Assembly (NCBI GenBank): GCA_016271365.2
Contig: CM057454.1
Location: forward strand, 696,771,501-696,835,500
Source: Neoceratodus forsteri
Taxonomy: Eukaryota > Chordata > Ceratodontiformes > Ceratodontidae
Direction of reading: 5' to 3'
Length of the DNA stretch: 64,000 bases
Below, piece by piece: positions 32,028 through 42,699 of this stretch (the first letter of the stretch is position 1; each line of letters opens with the position of its first letter). The notes under the pieces were generated by a model. It was not told the DNA's origin and did no database searches. It saw only the letters and a list, made by a program, of their open reading frames with translations. The position numbers and the translations under genes are program-made.

Positions 32028-34243
32028 AGAAACATAGAAACATCGAATTTGATGGCAGATAAGAACAGCTTGGCCCACTTAGTCTGCCCATTTTCCTACC
32101 TGATGGATAAGCTGCAGATCTTAGTTAACCAACAGCCTTCTTCCTTCTACCCCCCACTAGGACTGCCTTATGTCTGTCCCATGCATTCTTGAATTCCTCC
32201 ACAGTTCTTGACTCCACAACCTCCTCAGGAAGGCTGTTCCATGCATCCACGACCCTCTCTGTGAAAAAATACATCCTCACGTTATGTCTGAGCCACCCCC
32301 CCCATCTTCAGATTGGGCCCCCTTGTTCTTGCACATCTCTTTTTCTGAAAGATACTACTCTCTTGGACTTTGTTGATTCCCTTGAGATACTTGAAAGTTT
32401 CTATCATGTCCCCTCTCTCCCTTCTTTCTTCAAGGGTATACATATTAAGTTCCTTTAGTATCTCTTCATATGTCTTCTGGTGCAGACCCTGCACCATTTT
32501 GGTTGCCCTCCTCTGGACAGCCTCCACTCTGTCTATGCCTTTGTGGAGATGGGGTCTCCAGAACTGGACACAGTACTCCAGATGGGGTCTCACCAACTGT
32601 CTGTACAGAGAGATAACAACTTCCTGTTTTCTGCTGTTGATGCCTCTACCTATGCATCCCAGTATCCCCCCAGCCCTCCTTACTGTCTTCTCACATTGCC
32701 TGCCCACCTTTAGGTCATCTGATATAATTACCCCAGGTCCCTTTCCATTTTTGTTGTTGTCAGTATCTCACCCCCCATTGTGTACTCTTGCCCTGGGTTT
32801 TTGTTTCCCAGGTGCATTACCTTGCACTTCTTTGCTTTGAATCTAAGCTGCCATACATTTGACCATTCCTCCAACCTTGCCAAGTCCCTTCTCATCTTTT
32901 CCACTCCATCTTGTGTATCAACCCTGTTGCAGATCTTTGTACCATCTGCAAAGAGACATACTTTTCCTTCCAGTTCCTCTGTAATGTCACTTATAAAGAC
33001 ATTAAAAAGGACCAGTCCGAGTACTGAACCCTGCAGTACCCAGCTAGTAACCCTCCTTTCTTCACTGTGGACTCTGTTTACTACTACACTTTGCATCCTG
33101 TTGTCCAACCAATTTTTTATCCAGGCTACCACCTTGGCACCCACTCCAAGGCTGGCTAACTTGTATATTAATCTTTTGTGTGAGGCTGTATCAAATGCCT
33201 TGCTAAAATCTAGGTAGACCATGTCCACAGCCCCTCCTTGGTCTACTACTTTGGTCACCCAGTTAAAGAAATCTATTAGATTCATCTGACACGACCTTCC
33301 TGCTCTGAATCCATGCTGCCTTGGGTCCTGTGCCCCACTGGCCTCTAGGTACTGAACAATTTTTTCCTTCACAAGTGATTCCATCATTTTCCCTACCACT
33401 GAGGTCAAACTAACTGGTCTGTAGTTTCCTGCCTCTGCCCTGCTCCCACTTTTGTGGAGAGGAATCACATATGCCCTCCTCCAGTCCTCAGGTACCACCC
33501 CATCCTCCCATGATTTGTTAAAGAGAGTAGTCAGCGGTGTCACTAGTTTTACCCTTACTTCTTTTAGAATTCTTGGGTGAATCCCATCAGCCCCATTGCT
33601 TTCTCCACCTTCAATTTTAGTAGTTCTTTCAGATCCCTTTCTTCTGTGAATGGACTGGTATCGACCCTCGATCCAGAGTGTTTTTCTTGTTCGATTTAGG
33701 TACCTCCACCTCCTCTTCCTTTATGAATACTGAGCAGAAATATTCATTCAGTATCCCTGCTTTTTCACTGTCACCCTCTGCCCACATTCCTCCCCCTTTA
33801 TTAAGCCTCAATATCCCTCCCTTGGTCTTTCTTTGCTCCCTAATGTACCTATAAAATCTCTTATCCCCCTTCTTAACAGAGTTGGTTATCCTTTCCTCAA
33901 TTTGGGCCTTTGCTATTCTGACTGCCTTCCCTGCCTCTTTCTGCTTTAACTGATAAAGTTCTTTGTCCTGCTCCTTCTGTGTTTCCTTATATTTCCTGAA
34001 TGCTATCCTTTTCTCCTTAATCTTCCCTGCCACCTATTTTGAGAACCATAGCATTGCTTTCCTTCTTTGTGTTTTGTTGATCTGCTTCACACAAAGGCTT
34101 GTTGCCTCTGTGATGGCTGTTTTGATTACTCCCTATTGTTCTTCCACCCCTCCTTCTTACCTGTTTGCTAGTGCTTTTCTGAGGCACTCTCTCATTTTCC
34201 CAAAGTCAGCCCCCCTAAAGTCCAATACTCTTGCTTTTTTATG
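32028..34243 (-). mobile_element. CR1-A copy 3, inside the YR element
   Basis: A 2.2-kb minus-strand CR1-A lies between TACATAT repeats (32021-32027 and 34244-34250), a probable 7-bp target duplication. It begins in the endonuclease-RT linker (VLDFRGADFGKMRECL). It continues with AGKIKEKRIAFRKYKETQKE and carries an RT from LMTPLTTLFNKSWEDGVVPE to the C-terminal QRRATKMVQGLHQKTYEEIL. The catalytic site reads FADGTK (about 32937-32954), so the second Asp is lost. The family 3' tail and TTTCTATG-type units lie at 32028-32080. It landed seven bases from the recombinase nucleophile codon, at the very end of that gene. Confidence 0.9.
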
Positions 34244-35095
34244 TACATATCTCTTATAGGCTTGGGATGCCCACCTGCCCACCTGCATTATCTCAGAGGG
34301 GGAACATCCTAGCCTTGCTGCTTCCGAAGCTGCACCTATTCTGAAAGAGTGGGAAGTAAACCTCCCAGGTTCCTCCCCCAGGAAAGCCATTCCTTTCTTG
34401 AGGAATGCTGAGACCTGGTGTGCAGTCACCGGGTCCCCATTCCCATGATGAAAGAAAACCTCCACCCCCTTTCGGTCTGACTGCTGCATAAACTTTCAAG
34501 GCCAACACCACAGAAGACTCCTCTCTGTTGTCTCTGTTAAGCTCCACCAGACACCCTTTTCCTGTCTGGTACATTTTGAAATGCCTCAGCCTCTGACCAC
34601 TCATTGTCCTCCTCTCGTAGGCTGCCCCATTTGTCCCTCTTGCTATGTGCCACCACCTCCCCAACCCTGAATTCCCCTTTGTGCATAACCCTGAAAATGG
34701 CTACAAACAAATGTGTCTTATATGCTGAAACACACACACATGGCAGAGCTGCCACCAGTCTGTCCAGCAGGTCCTCCCCTATTGGCCTGCATCCATCTGG
34801 CCTCCTGCCCTGCAACCTACGCCACCCCTGCTGCATTCTGCATATGTCTGGTGCCCATGTGGGTGCCTCCACCCATTCAAATGGCAAACCATGCCAATGC
34901 TAGCCAGGTGAATACCGATGGTGCCACCCAACATACCCGCCTCCCAGTTCTCCACCATGTACTGCATGATATGGGCTTCTGTGACTGAGCCACTTACCTC
35001 CAGCCCAGATTGCCCCCAGAACCCCTGGAAACTCCTCCATGCTGTGTCATATACCCTCAGCATGTTAGGGGCCCAGGCACTCAGGAACAATAGCT
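34244..35095 (-). pseudogene. Tyrosine recombinase of the YR element (frameshifted)
   Basis: The enzyme would integrate circular cDNA by recombination. The core-binding domain lies at 35090-34890 (SAWAPNMLRVYDTAWRSFQGF). The catalytic domain begins near 34800, with THLFVAIFRVMHKGEFRVGE carrying the first catalytic Arg (34730-34670). The later block is FTSHSFRIGAASEAARLG (HxxR, about 34365-34310), then IMQVGRWASQAYKRYV (34295-34244). The nucleophile Tyr is the codon at 34247-34249. A CR1 insertion splits off the last codons. Joining across it gives a Trp-Lys and then a stop, a normal C-terminus. At least two frameshifts separate the blocks. Confidence 0.85.
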
Positions 35096-35219
35096 GGGCT
35101 CAATCCATGCAATTTCCCATAGGCTCAGGGGTACTTGCATTCTCTGGACAGTTGCCTTCGGGGCTAATACATGAAATCTGTCCAACTAAAAACATGAAAG
35201 ACTGTCAACAATTTCATTC

Positions 35220-36700
35220 CTAATGTCTTCCACATGTCTAGTCTTAAAGGACAAGTTAAGCTTCTGCCCTTCCCACACTAACATGTGGACCACCAGGAGT
35301 ACTGCCTATGTGGACCCCCAATTGCTTGTTAATGATGGCCACCACTGCCATGTTGACTCATCTAAAAAATCACTCTCTTGCTCCCATATTACAAGGGCCA
35401 CCCAAATGGGAAAGGCCTCAAAAAAGGTGATGTCCCCTGTTAAACCTTGATCCCCCCACCTGGGTGGCTATGTCTCAGAAATCCATTCACCTTGGCAATA
35501 GGCTCCCATTCTGTAGTCCCCTGCTGCATCTGTAAAGAGCTCAAGGTCCGCCCCTTCCTCCCTTTTGTCTCTCCAGAAAGCCACCCCATTTTAACCCTCC
35601 AAAGAAACTTCCCATGCTAACAGATCATCCTTCACACCCTTAGTAAGGTCTACCCAATAGTGCGGAAATCTGGTCTCCTCAGATGCCCTGGCCAGGCATC
35701 TGGTGAATACCCTCCCTGGTGTAATTGCCTTATAGGTAAAATTCATGTGCCTCAACACCTGTTGAATAGTCCTAAGTTGCAAATGTCTCCATCCTCTGAT
35801 TTCCCGGATGAGGCCCTTGAGCCTCTCCACCTTGTCCTCGGGTAGGCAGAAGCATTGGTGCTGCAGATCGAGCTCTATCCTTAAAAACTCCAAACACCTG
35901 TTGGGGTCCATGGTTTTTCCCTTAGCAAGAGGGACCCACACTTCCCAGCATACTAATTCAAACACCTCTAACATAGCCCATTTGTTGTCCTCAGCTTCCC
36001 CTATGAAAAGAAAATCGTCCAAGTAGTGGACAATGGCTTCCTGCCTATGTCTTGCTGAGAAGACCCACTGCAACCAAGTGCTGAACACTTCAAAAGTGGC
36101 ACACACTACTGAATAACCCATAGGCATGGCCTTATTGAAATAGTACTTCCCTTGAAATTGAAAACCCAACAAGTCACAGTCCTGCTCCTGGACTGGCAGC
36201 AAGCGGAATGCAGACTCAGTGTCAGTTTTTGCTACCCACGCTCCTTTCCTGGCCCTAATCAGGTCTACCACCTTGTCTAAAGTGGTGTATAACACCGTGC
36301 TCCTCTCCAGTCCTATGGCACCATTCACTGATTCCCCATCAGGGTAAGACAGGTGGTGTATTAGCCTGTATTCCCCCAGTGCCTTTTTTGGTACTATGCT
36401 CAAAGGGGATATCCTGAGGTGCTGAAAAGGAGGTGCCTCAATATTGCCCTCCACCCCCCGCCTCCCTCTCCTTCCAGATCTTCCTCTACACAATCTCCTC
36501 TTTCCCTTTAATTGATGTCAAATTCTTCACCCCAATCACCCTCCTGTGCCCTGTAAAGTATAAGCTAAAACCCTTAGTAAAACCCTCCCTCAACATTTCC
36601 TTGGCTGTGCTGTCTGGGTAATTCTGGGTCCATGCATATACTATCTCTGGTTTTATTGGAGAATGCACCAGGGTGAAACCAGACACCCCCAACACATGTG
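35220..36700 (-). pseudogene. Reverse transcriptase-RNase H of the YR element
   Basis: Residues typical of DIRS/Ngaro RT are clear between 36493 and 35591: SPLSIVPKKALGEYRLIHHL, GAWVAKTDTESAFRLLPVQ, and the palm KAMPMGYSVVCATFEVFSTW. The catalytic VHYLDDFLFIGE lies at 36005-36031, and LGFQFQGKYYFNKA precedes the palm block. Downstream, in a shifted frame, DLELFTDAAGDYRMG (about 35560-35515) matches the start of the RNase H domain with its first catalytic Asp. It would copy element RNA to DNA. This ~300-residue RT segment is open, whereas the RNase H is broken by frameshifts. Gag lies upstream and the recombinase follows. Confidence 0.88.
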
Positions 36701-37854
36701 ATCCCTCTGGCTTAGTGCCCCCCATAGCCCCTTCTCCCATTCTGTCATCTAAAATTCCCCCCTTGCCAATTGTATCCCCCTTATCCTCCCCCTTGGGAAC
36801 CCCAAAAGGACTGCACCTGGGGCATCGCTGCTTGTCTGTCCCCCAGTACCCTGCATCAGACCACCGTGTGAGGCCCCCCACACCCAAATAGGCGTGCCTG
36901 TACTTGCAGGTGATCCAAGTGCTGTTCGCCTTGTTATAGGCCCCACCAGCTTTAGTGCCTGCTGCACCTCTGCCTTTTTTCCCCCTCCCCACCTGCCCAC
37001 CCGGGTGCTGACAGGGTCCTGATCCAAAGCTCTGATAACATTACATCCAACCTGACAGCCCCATGCGATGCTACCCTCTGGCAGAATTTTTCATCATTGA
37101 TGAGCCATCCATACCTGATTTTCACCCTATATGCATCCCTGATGATAGCCAAATATGTGAGAAGGGGGATAGCCAACTCCAGCTTCTTTTGCAGTATGAT
37201 TGCACTAAAATGCATGAATTCCTCCATCCATGCCCTGAAGGTCTTACCCTTGAAAGTGACCTCCTCGCAGGTCTTTCCCATTATGGCCAAGGCCACTGCC
37301 ATTTCAGAGTTGCCAACCGACTCCTTCTGTTCATACTTTTTGGCCGTATCCTTTTCAATAAGGGCAAACATGTCCACATACTCCTCCTTCCAGATCTTTT
37401 CTTTCAGGGTCTGAGAGACATGGTCCCCTAGATTCATGCCCAGTGGCCAACTGGAGCTGCCCTTACTCCCAGCCTCTCCTGCCCCCATGCTACCCCCCAC
37501 TTTATACTCCTTCTTCTCTTTCCATACCTGGTCCACTTCCAACCACCCTTTATCCTGTTTCTCCATGTCACCTGCCAGGTAACCTTTTAAACTGCCTTCC
37601 ACTGACAGGTCTACCACCGGTACCTTACCCTCTTATGGCTGAGGCTCACCACCCTCATCTGGGTTGCTCCTAGTCAGTCTTTTATTGGGCCGTTCCTTCC
37701 TGGCTGATGTCTCTTTCCAGTTGTCTGCCTTCTTCTCCCTCTCCTCCTCAGCCCTGGACTCCTTGAGGATCACCTGGACCTACTCCATCAGTTCCACTGC
37801 CTTGTCAGCCAGTGCCTCATTGGCCATCTGCTCAGTTGGTTTCTTGAGTGCCAT
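36700..37854 (-). pseudogene. Gag-like ORF1 of the YR element
   Basis: An ATG at 37854 opens MALKKPTEQMANEALADK. Two in-frame stops follow before the conserved part (37617-36952), with LGDHVSQTLKEKIWKEEYVD (about 37440-37375), TFRAWMEEFMHFSAIILQKK and YRVKIRYGWLINDEKFCQR (about 37130-37075). This fits the gag-like protein of DIRS/Ngaro-type elements, where the block ending in W..YDE.FR is conserved. A Cys/His piece near 36915-36890 (ITCKYRHAYLG) may be a decayed zinc knuckle. The role would be RNA packaging. Confidence 0.75.
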
Positions 37855-38662
37855 CCTGAAAACACAAAAATGGGATGAGCCCCAATTGTGCAACCCAACT
37901 ATGCATAACTCCCCCATGACCCTGAGCTATAATAACACCTCCAGGGGTTCCCCTCTCCCCTGTGGTCCACCCCACTTGGGCCAAGCAGCACTCCCCCATT
38001 CATGAATCCTGCAAACCCACTTTCCCCTTAGGCCATCCCCCTGTCTGTTCAAGATGGGATGCAAAGTGAATTCCTCTGCCCAACTTGCTCCTGTGGTGTA
38101 GCCAAAACACCCAACGATATGGAGGGCACAAAAAAAAAAAACAGGCTGCACTCCTGCCAAAACATATTCCTGTCCTTCACCACCCCCATAAGTATCCAAC
38201 CAGCCCTGGAAACTGGGTCCTCCCCCTGTTGTTCCACTAGTACACCCTGTCACAAAATAATCACAGCTGTATAAGAAAAAACTCCCCCCAGGCCAGAAGC
38301 TGAGGGAAATGTGTGAGCTGGGGACCACTGCATCCTGGTGGAAACAAGTCCCAAAAACTAGCAGCAACAACTGAGAACCAGGGAGCCCCACAAATCATAG
38401 CTGAAACTGAAAACTTTCAGAAAATGTCCACAATTCACCCTGGAAAATGATTGTCCTCCCCACCAACCAGTCAATTTGCCTAACTCAATGAGCTCCAGCA
38501 ACCCTTACAAACCACATGGCAGGCTGCATAAACCCCACCCCCCATTGGCCTGTTCTCATAATGCATTGCCATTCGCATGCTATGTAGTTGCCCACTGCCT
38601 TCTTAAAAGTGCTGCAGCACACTTCCTTGAATTTATCATTTCAGTCTTTATTTAATTCTCAT
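37855..38662. other. 5' untranslated region of the YR element
   Basis: No frame or repeat is recognised. On the minus strand it leads into the gag ATG. It continues, beyond two nested insertions, at 41441-41662 and 46200-46805. Confidence 0.6.
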
Positions 38663-39222
38663 TCACTGTCCTACACAGCCAATATAGTGTTATGCTTGTA
38701 CAACTTTGTTGGTTTGGTTTTGGCAGGTTGCATTCTCTATTCCAGAGGAATTACCACCCAGTAGGGGTATGAAAGGCAAGGAATCCTCGGACAGGGTTCC
38801 ACCCCTAGAGGTGCCACGGGATGATTCCCATGGCTAAAGGTACCTTAGGATTCCCCCTAAATAATTGGTAAAAAAAAAAAAAAAGTGTTGCCGCTGGAGG
38901 AGGAGGGGAGGATGATGAGGCAAAGAAAAAATGCTTCACAATGAGGCTGAGAGGAACTGCTTATATAACTCAGGAAGTGGGAGTGGCTGGCTGCTTGGCC
39001 ACCAGACTCCAGGCAAAGCCTTTCCAAGTCACTGTCCTATGCAGCCAGTATAGTGTTACGCTTGTGCAACTGTGTTAGTTTAGTTTTGACTGTTTGCATT
39101 CTCTATTCCAGACGAATTACCACCCTGTAGGGGTATGAAAGGCAAGGAGCCCTCAGAGAGGGTTCCACCCCAGAGGTGCCACAGGACAATTCTCATGGCT
39201 AAAGGTACCTTAGGAATCCCCA
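38663..39222 (-). repeat. X1-Y1-X2 repeat block of the small split-repeat element
   Basis: X1 and X2 share ACTGTCCTA.GCAGCCA.TAT, TTGCATTCTCTATTCCAGA, GGGGTATGAAAGGCAAGGA and ATGGCTAAAGGTACCTTAGG. Y1 (GCTTCACAATGAGGCTGAG to GGCAAAGCCTTTCCAA) lies between them. A poly-A tract and a GAGGAGGAGG stretch (38870-38920) separate X1 from Y1. Confidence 0.85.
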
Positions 39223-41331
39223 AAAGAAATGTAGTACATGCATATCCCAAAAGAACGAGGCAACATGAAACATATGCGCAAGCAGTAACTGTGATACAGT
39301 AGCAGTAACTGTGACATAGTAGTAGAGAAGCATAGACAGTTTGATAATGTAATGAGATGCTAAGTTTGATAACAAATAAAATGCCCAGGTTTGTGTAGCA
39401 TGATACTAATGGTCTGCATTGAGAATTAGGGGATCTTCTAAGGAGAGCGGAAACAGCATGACAGCCTTCACCTCCATCCAACAGCGGAACCTACCTAAAG
39501 AAACTAAGGGACACTACAATGCTAACTAACAGTTATGACCTGAGGCAACGGAGGAGAGAAAACACCCCCTATGAGGAGGAAATCTCTGGGGGTCTAAGGC
39601 TTAGATTGCCTTCCCTCCAAGCTTCGGATAGCTTATTTAATGACGGCTCTGCTGCTGCAATTTGGAAAACCCAATTAAAGGGAGGTGGAAAATATTCCAA
39701 TTTGGAGGAAGGCTCTCACTCAAACCTTCCAGCTGGAATGCCGTGGAAGGCTGTGAGAAAACTCTGCAACAATATGTGCAACCAAGGCCAGGAGGAAAGC
39801 AACAACTGCTGAGGCACTTACCTGGCCTACCCACCCTAAGCTCAAACCAGGTTAACCAGAGGCAGTCGTAGGGAGAATGCGGTGAAGGTCCCTTGCTAAG
39901 AAAACCACTAAAGTCAATGGCTATTATAGTGGAACACTGGAGCCAAAGGAGATTGTCTTAACCACCCTTCACTGTTAGTCTTAAATTCTACACCAGGAGC
40001 TGCTGTCATGTAGTAGGCAGCTAAAGCCAAGCCCAGGTTGAGGACATTCCCAGCTATTGGCCAGGTGAAAAGGATCCTGCCCCAAGTTGGACATGCTCAA
40101 GATGCAGTCTAAATGCAGAGAGAGACTGTCAGCTGCAGAAACCCTGCACCAGAATAGAATGTCTGGCATGCCCCAGAAATTGATTGAGAGCTGAATAGCT
40201 GGTGAGCTGAATGAGCACTGCATGCTGAGATCATAATGAGCATTGAGTGCTGAGACCTTGCAAGATCGAATTCAGAATTGAGTGCAGCAGAATCCCAGAG
40301 GCTGAAGCCGAGGGGATGGCAGTAGGCATGAAGCAATGGTTTGCCTAGGCAAGGAGCAACGATTGCGTAAGCAAGTGTGGAACTGCATGTAGGTCAGTAA
40401 ACAGAGTAGTAATAAGTGGACCTGCACGTAGGTCTGCATAACATAGTGCAATGAAACAGCACTGAATAGTGGGGCACGCCAGCTAGCATTTAAAAGCCAA
40501 ATTAAGTTGACAAATACTTTGAGGATTTTCGGCAGTGAAGGCAGGATTTAGAACAGAAGTAATTAGCTACATGGGGCCATGACTCCCCAAACACTTCCCA
40601 GTCCCCGCCATAGGACAAACAAGAAAGTGATGGAAGGCCGAGAACCACATGCAGATGTGAAAGCTAGTTTAGCAGCCTCAGCAGGAGCTATTTAGCTAAC
40701 CTCAGAGTAGAACAGGTTGAATAAACATAGAAGCAACAATTTGTATGGAGTACACAGAGTTGTAAAACTGCAATAAAACATGGAGACACAATGCTCTGAA
40801 ATCAGGTGTAGCCAGGCAGTGCAATGAATCTGCAAGTAGAATGAAAGCATGAATGAGCAGCATAGCTAGGGTCAGAGTAAAGCTGTGTCAGGTGAAAACA
40901 ATTGAGTATGCAACATGGAGCAGCTATGGTTGAGCTGAAACACACAGATAATGATTGCAGTTGCATTGCAGTAATTTGAGAGTGGTGAGCAACAGTGTAA
41001 AAACACAAGCACTGGATACAATAGTAATTGGAGTAAACAGTAGCAGTGGCTACAGTTGTAAGTAACTGAAAGCAGTAGTATGAGCTCTGAGTAGCAGTAT
41101 GCTAGGAGCTTGGAAATAAAGCCCCAAAAGACAAAACTAAAACAAGCAACACTGAAAACAGGGAACAAATCCCAAAAACAAGACACACAAAACACAAAGA
41201 AGCACATGGAGGAAAAATACAAACCAGAAGCAGGAAAACAAACACCAAAGTCCAGCAGAGACACACAGAAACAGCAGGCGGGGGGAAGTGGCCCCAGTCA
41301 GTTCAGAGGACAGACCAACAGAGTCTCTGGC

Positions 41332-41440
41332 TACAAAGAAAAACTGCTTCACAATGAGGCTGAGAAGACCTGCTTATATAGCTTAAGAAGTGGGAGTGGC
41401 TGGCTGCTTGGCCACCAAACTCCAGGCAAAGCCTTTCCAA
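41332..41440 (-). repeat. Y2 terminal repeat of the small split-repeat element
   Basis: Direct copy of 38921-39028 (shared CTGCTTCACAATGAGGCTGAG-like start, AGTGGGAGTGGCTGGCTGC, GGCAAAGCCTTTCCAA). It marks the outer end of the 2.8-kb element, beyond which YR-element sequence resumes. Confidence 0.85.
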
Positions 41441-42090
41441 TTGTTTTATTCCCTTTCCAGCCCACAAACACCCTAATACATGGGCAGGAAACCATGCCTC
41501 CCAGTTGTTCCCAGTTACAGGGCCTACAAGCACGTGTAACAACGCAGCCATGCACCCGCCTATACCCCATGACCACAAACATGGAAAAAAAACTCTCGGG
41601 CCCAGAAAGACCTGCTTAAATGCAGAAAAACAACTCAGTGGCCACCCAAAAGCATCTCTCTCTTTCACTCAATCTCTTTTTTGAAATTCTCTTTTTATTA
41701 ATTTTCAACTGTACATACAATAGTTTAAACAGTAACTTCTGAACGTAGTACATACATTCCATAAATTCCAAATTGAAAATACTATGTTACTGGGCAAAGA
41801 AAGAAGATAAAGTAAAGATACCAACAGAAATCAGAAAACAGTGACTGGATAACCCAAATCAACTGTCCCACCTCCCCCATGAGGCATCACCACTAGGAGA
41901 GAGATATAGTGAACTGACTCTAGTAGCTAGGTGTCCCCAGGATACTCGATATAAAAAAGCATCCAGGAACCTATTAACATCAAAATCCCAGAGTGAGAGG
42001 TTGTAAGATTATCACCAGAGGGACAGCCAGGAGAGCTGGAAAAATTTCAGATCATGAAGACTGTGATCCCTCACTCGGATTCATTATATG

Positions 42091-42450
42091 CAAGGCCACT
42101 GTTTTTCGGTTTTTACCGGAAAATCCGGTAAAATTCCGGAATTAGGGCTGCCTGAAAACCGGTAAAAATGAAGATTTCATGGAATCTGGCATTTTCAATG
42201 AGATCGGTAAATCTATAAAAAAGTGTGTTTTCCTTTTAATTCCTTCCTGTACTATTTTCAGTTTGCTTTATTTAATGCTCTGTATATTAAGCCTTCTTTA
42301 ATTCTGATTATTTATGCACATACTAAAAGAATGATAACAGAATCCCAGCAAAATCCGGAAATTAGAGTAGCAATCACCGGTGAAATTCCGGAATCTTAAG
42401 TCTTGAAAATGGAATTTAATTGTTTTAATCACCGTAAATCAGTGGCCTTG
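42091..42450. mobile_element. hAT MITE, 360 bp
   Basis: Ends are CAAGGCCACTG (42091-42101) and its perfect inverse CAGTGGCCTTG (42440-42450), flanked by the 8-bp duplication ATTATATG (42083-42090 and 42451-42458). An 8-bp duplication and CA-starting ends fit hAT. The inside repeats a CCGGTAAA / TTCCGGAA motif about six times in both orientations, perhaps subterminal transposase sites. No protein is encoded. Confidence 0.92.
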
Positions 42451-42699
42451 ATTATATGTCAAGGAATCCCGATCAGTGAAGGTACAGGGCAGATAGTTTG
42501 CCCCATTTCTTCTGAAAGGCCATTGGGGAAGATCTGAAATTAGCAATCAGTTTCTCAACTTTGAAACACTGGGACATTTCTTCCACCCAGTCCAGATAGG
42601 AAATCTCAAGACTGTCTGTCCAGTGTCGGAGGACCAGTCTTTTAACCGCCATAGCAATGAGTGCTATATGGTACTTCCTTTCTTTGATCCTGATACCGT

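Larger units (their letters stand above)
38663..41440 (-). mobile_element. 2.8-kb non-autonomous split-direct-repeat element
   Basis: Two direct-repeat pairs are interlaced. X1 (38663-38856) matches X2 (39029-39222). Y1 (38921-39028) matches Y2 (41332-41440). On the minus strand this reads Y2 ... X2 Y1 X1, that is A1-internal-B1-A2-B2, the same plan as its 17-kb host. The Y1/X2 junction (TTTCCAAGTCACTGTCC) equals the joined outer ends (Y2 end TTTCCAA, X1 start TCACTGTCC). No RT or recombinase is encoded; the interior is non-coding, with GCAGTA-rich and A-rich parts. It probably moved with enzymes of a YR retrotransposon. A rearranged LTR element is the alternative. Confidence 0.75.

Noticed and set aside
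38663..41440. Ordinary LTR retrotransposon
   Set aside because: The repeats are interlaced (X Y X ... Y) rather than two complete LTRs, no primer-binding site or polyprotein was seen, and no 4-6 bp duplication flanks the ends. A rearranged LTR element remains a weaker alternative.
41110..41619. Lys/Gln-rich 169-codon plus-strand open frame
   Set aside because: It is low-complexity A-rich sequence inside the small split-repeat element that runs through its Y2 repeat into flanking DNA. No family match.
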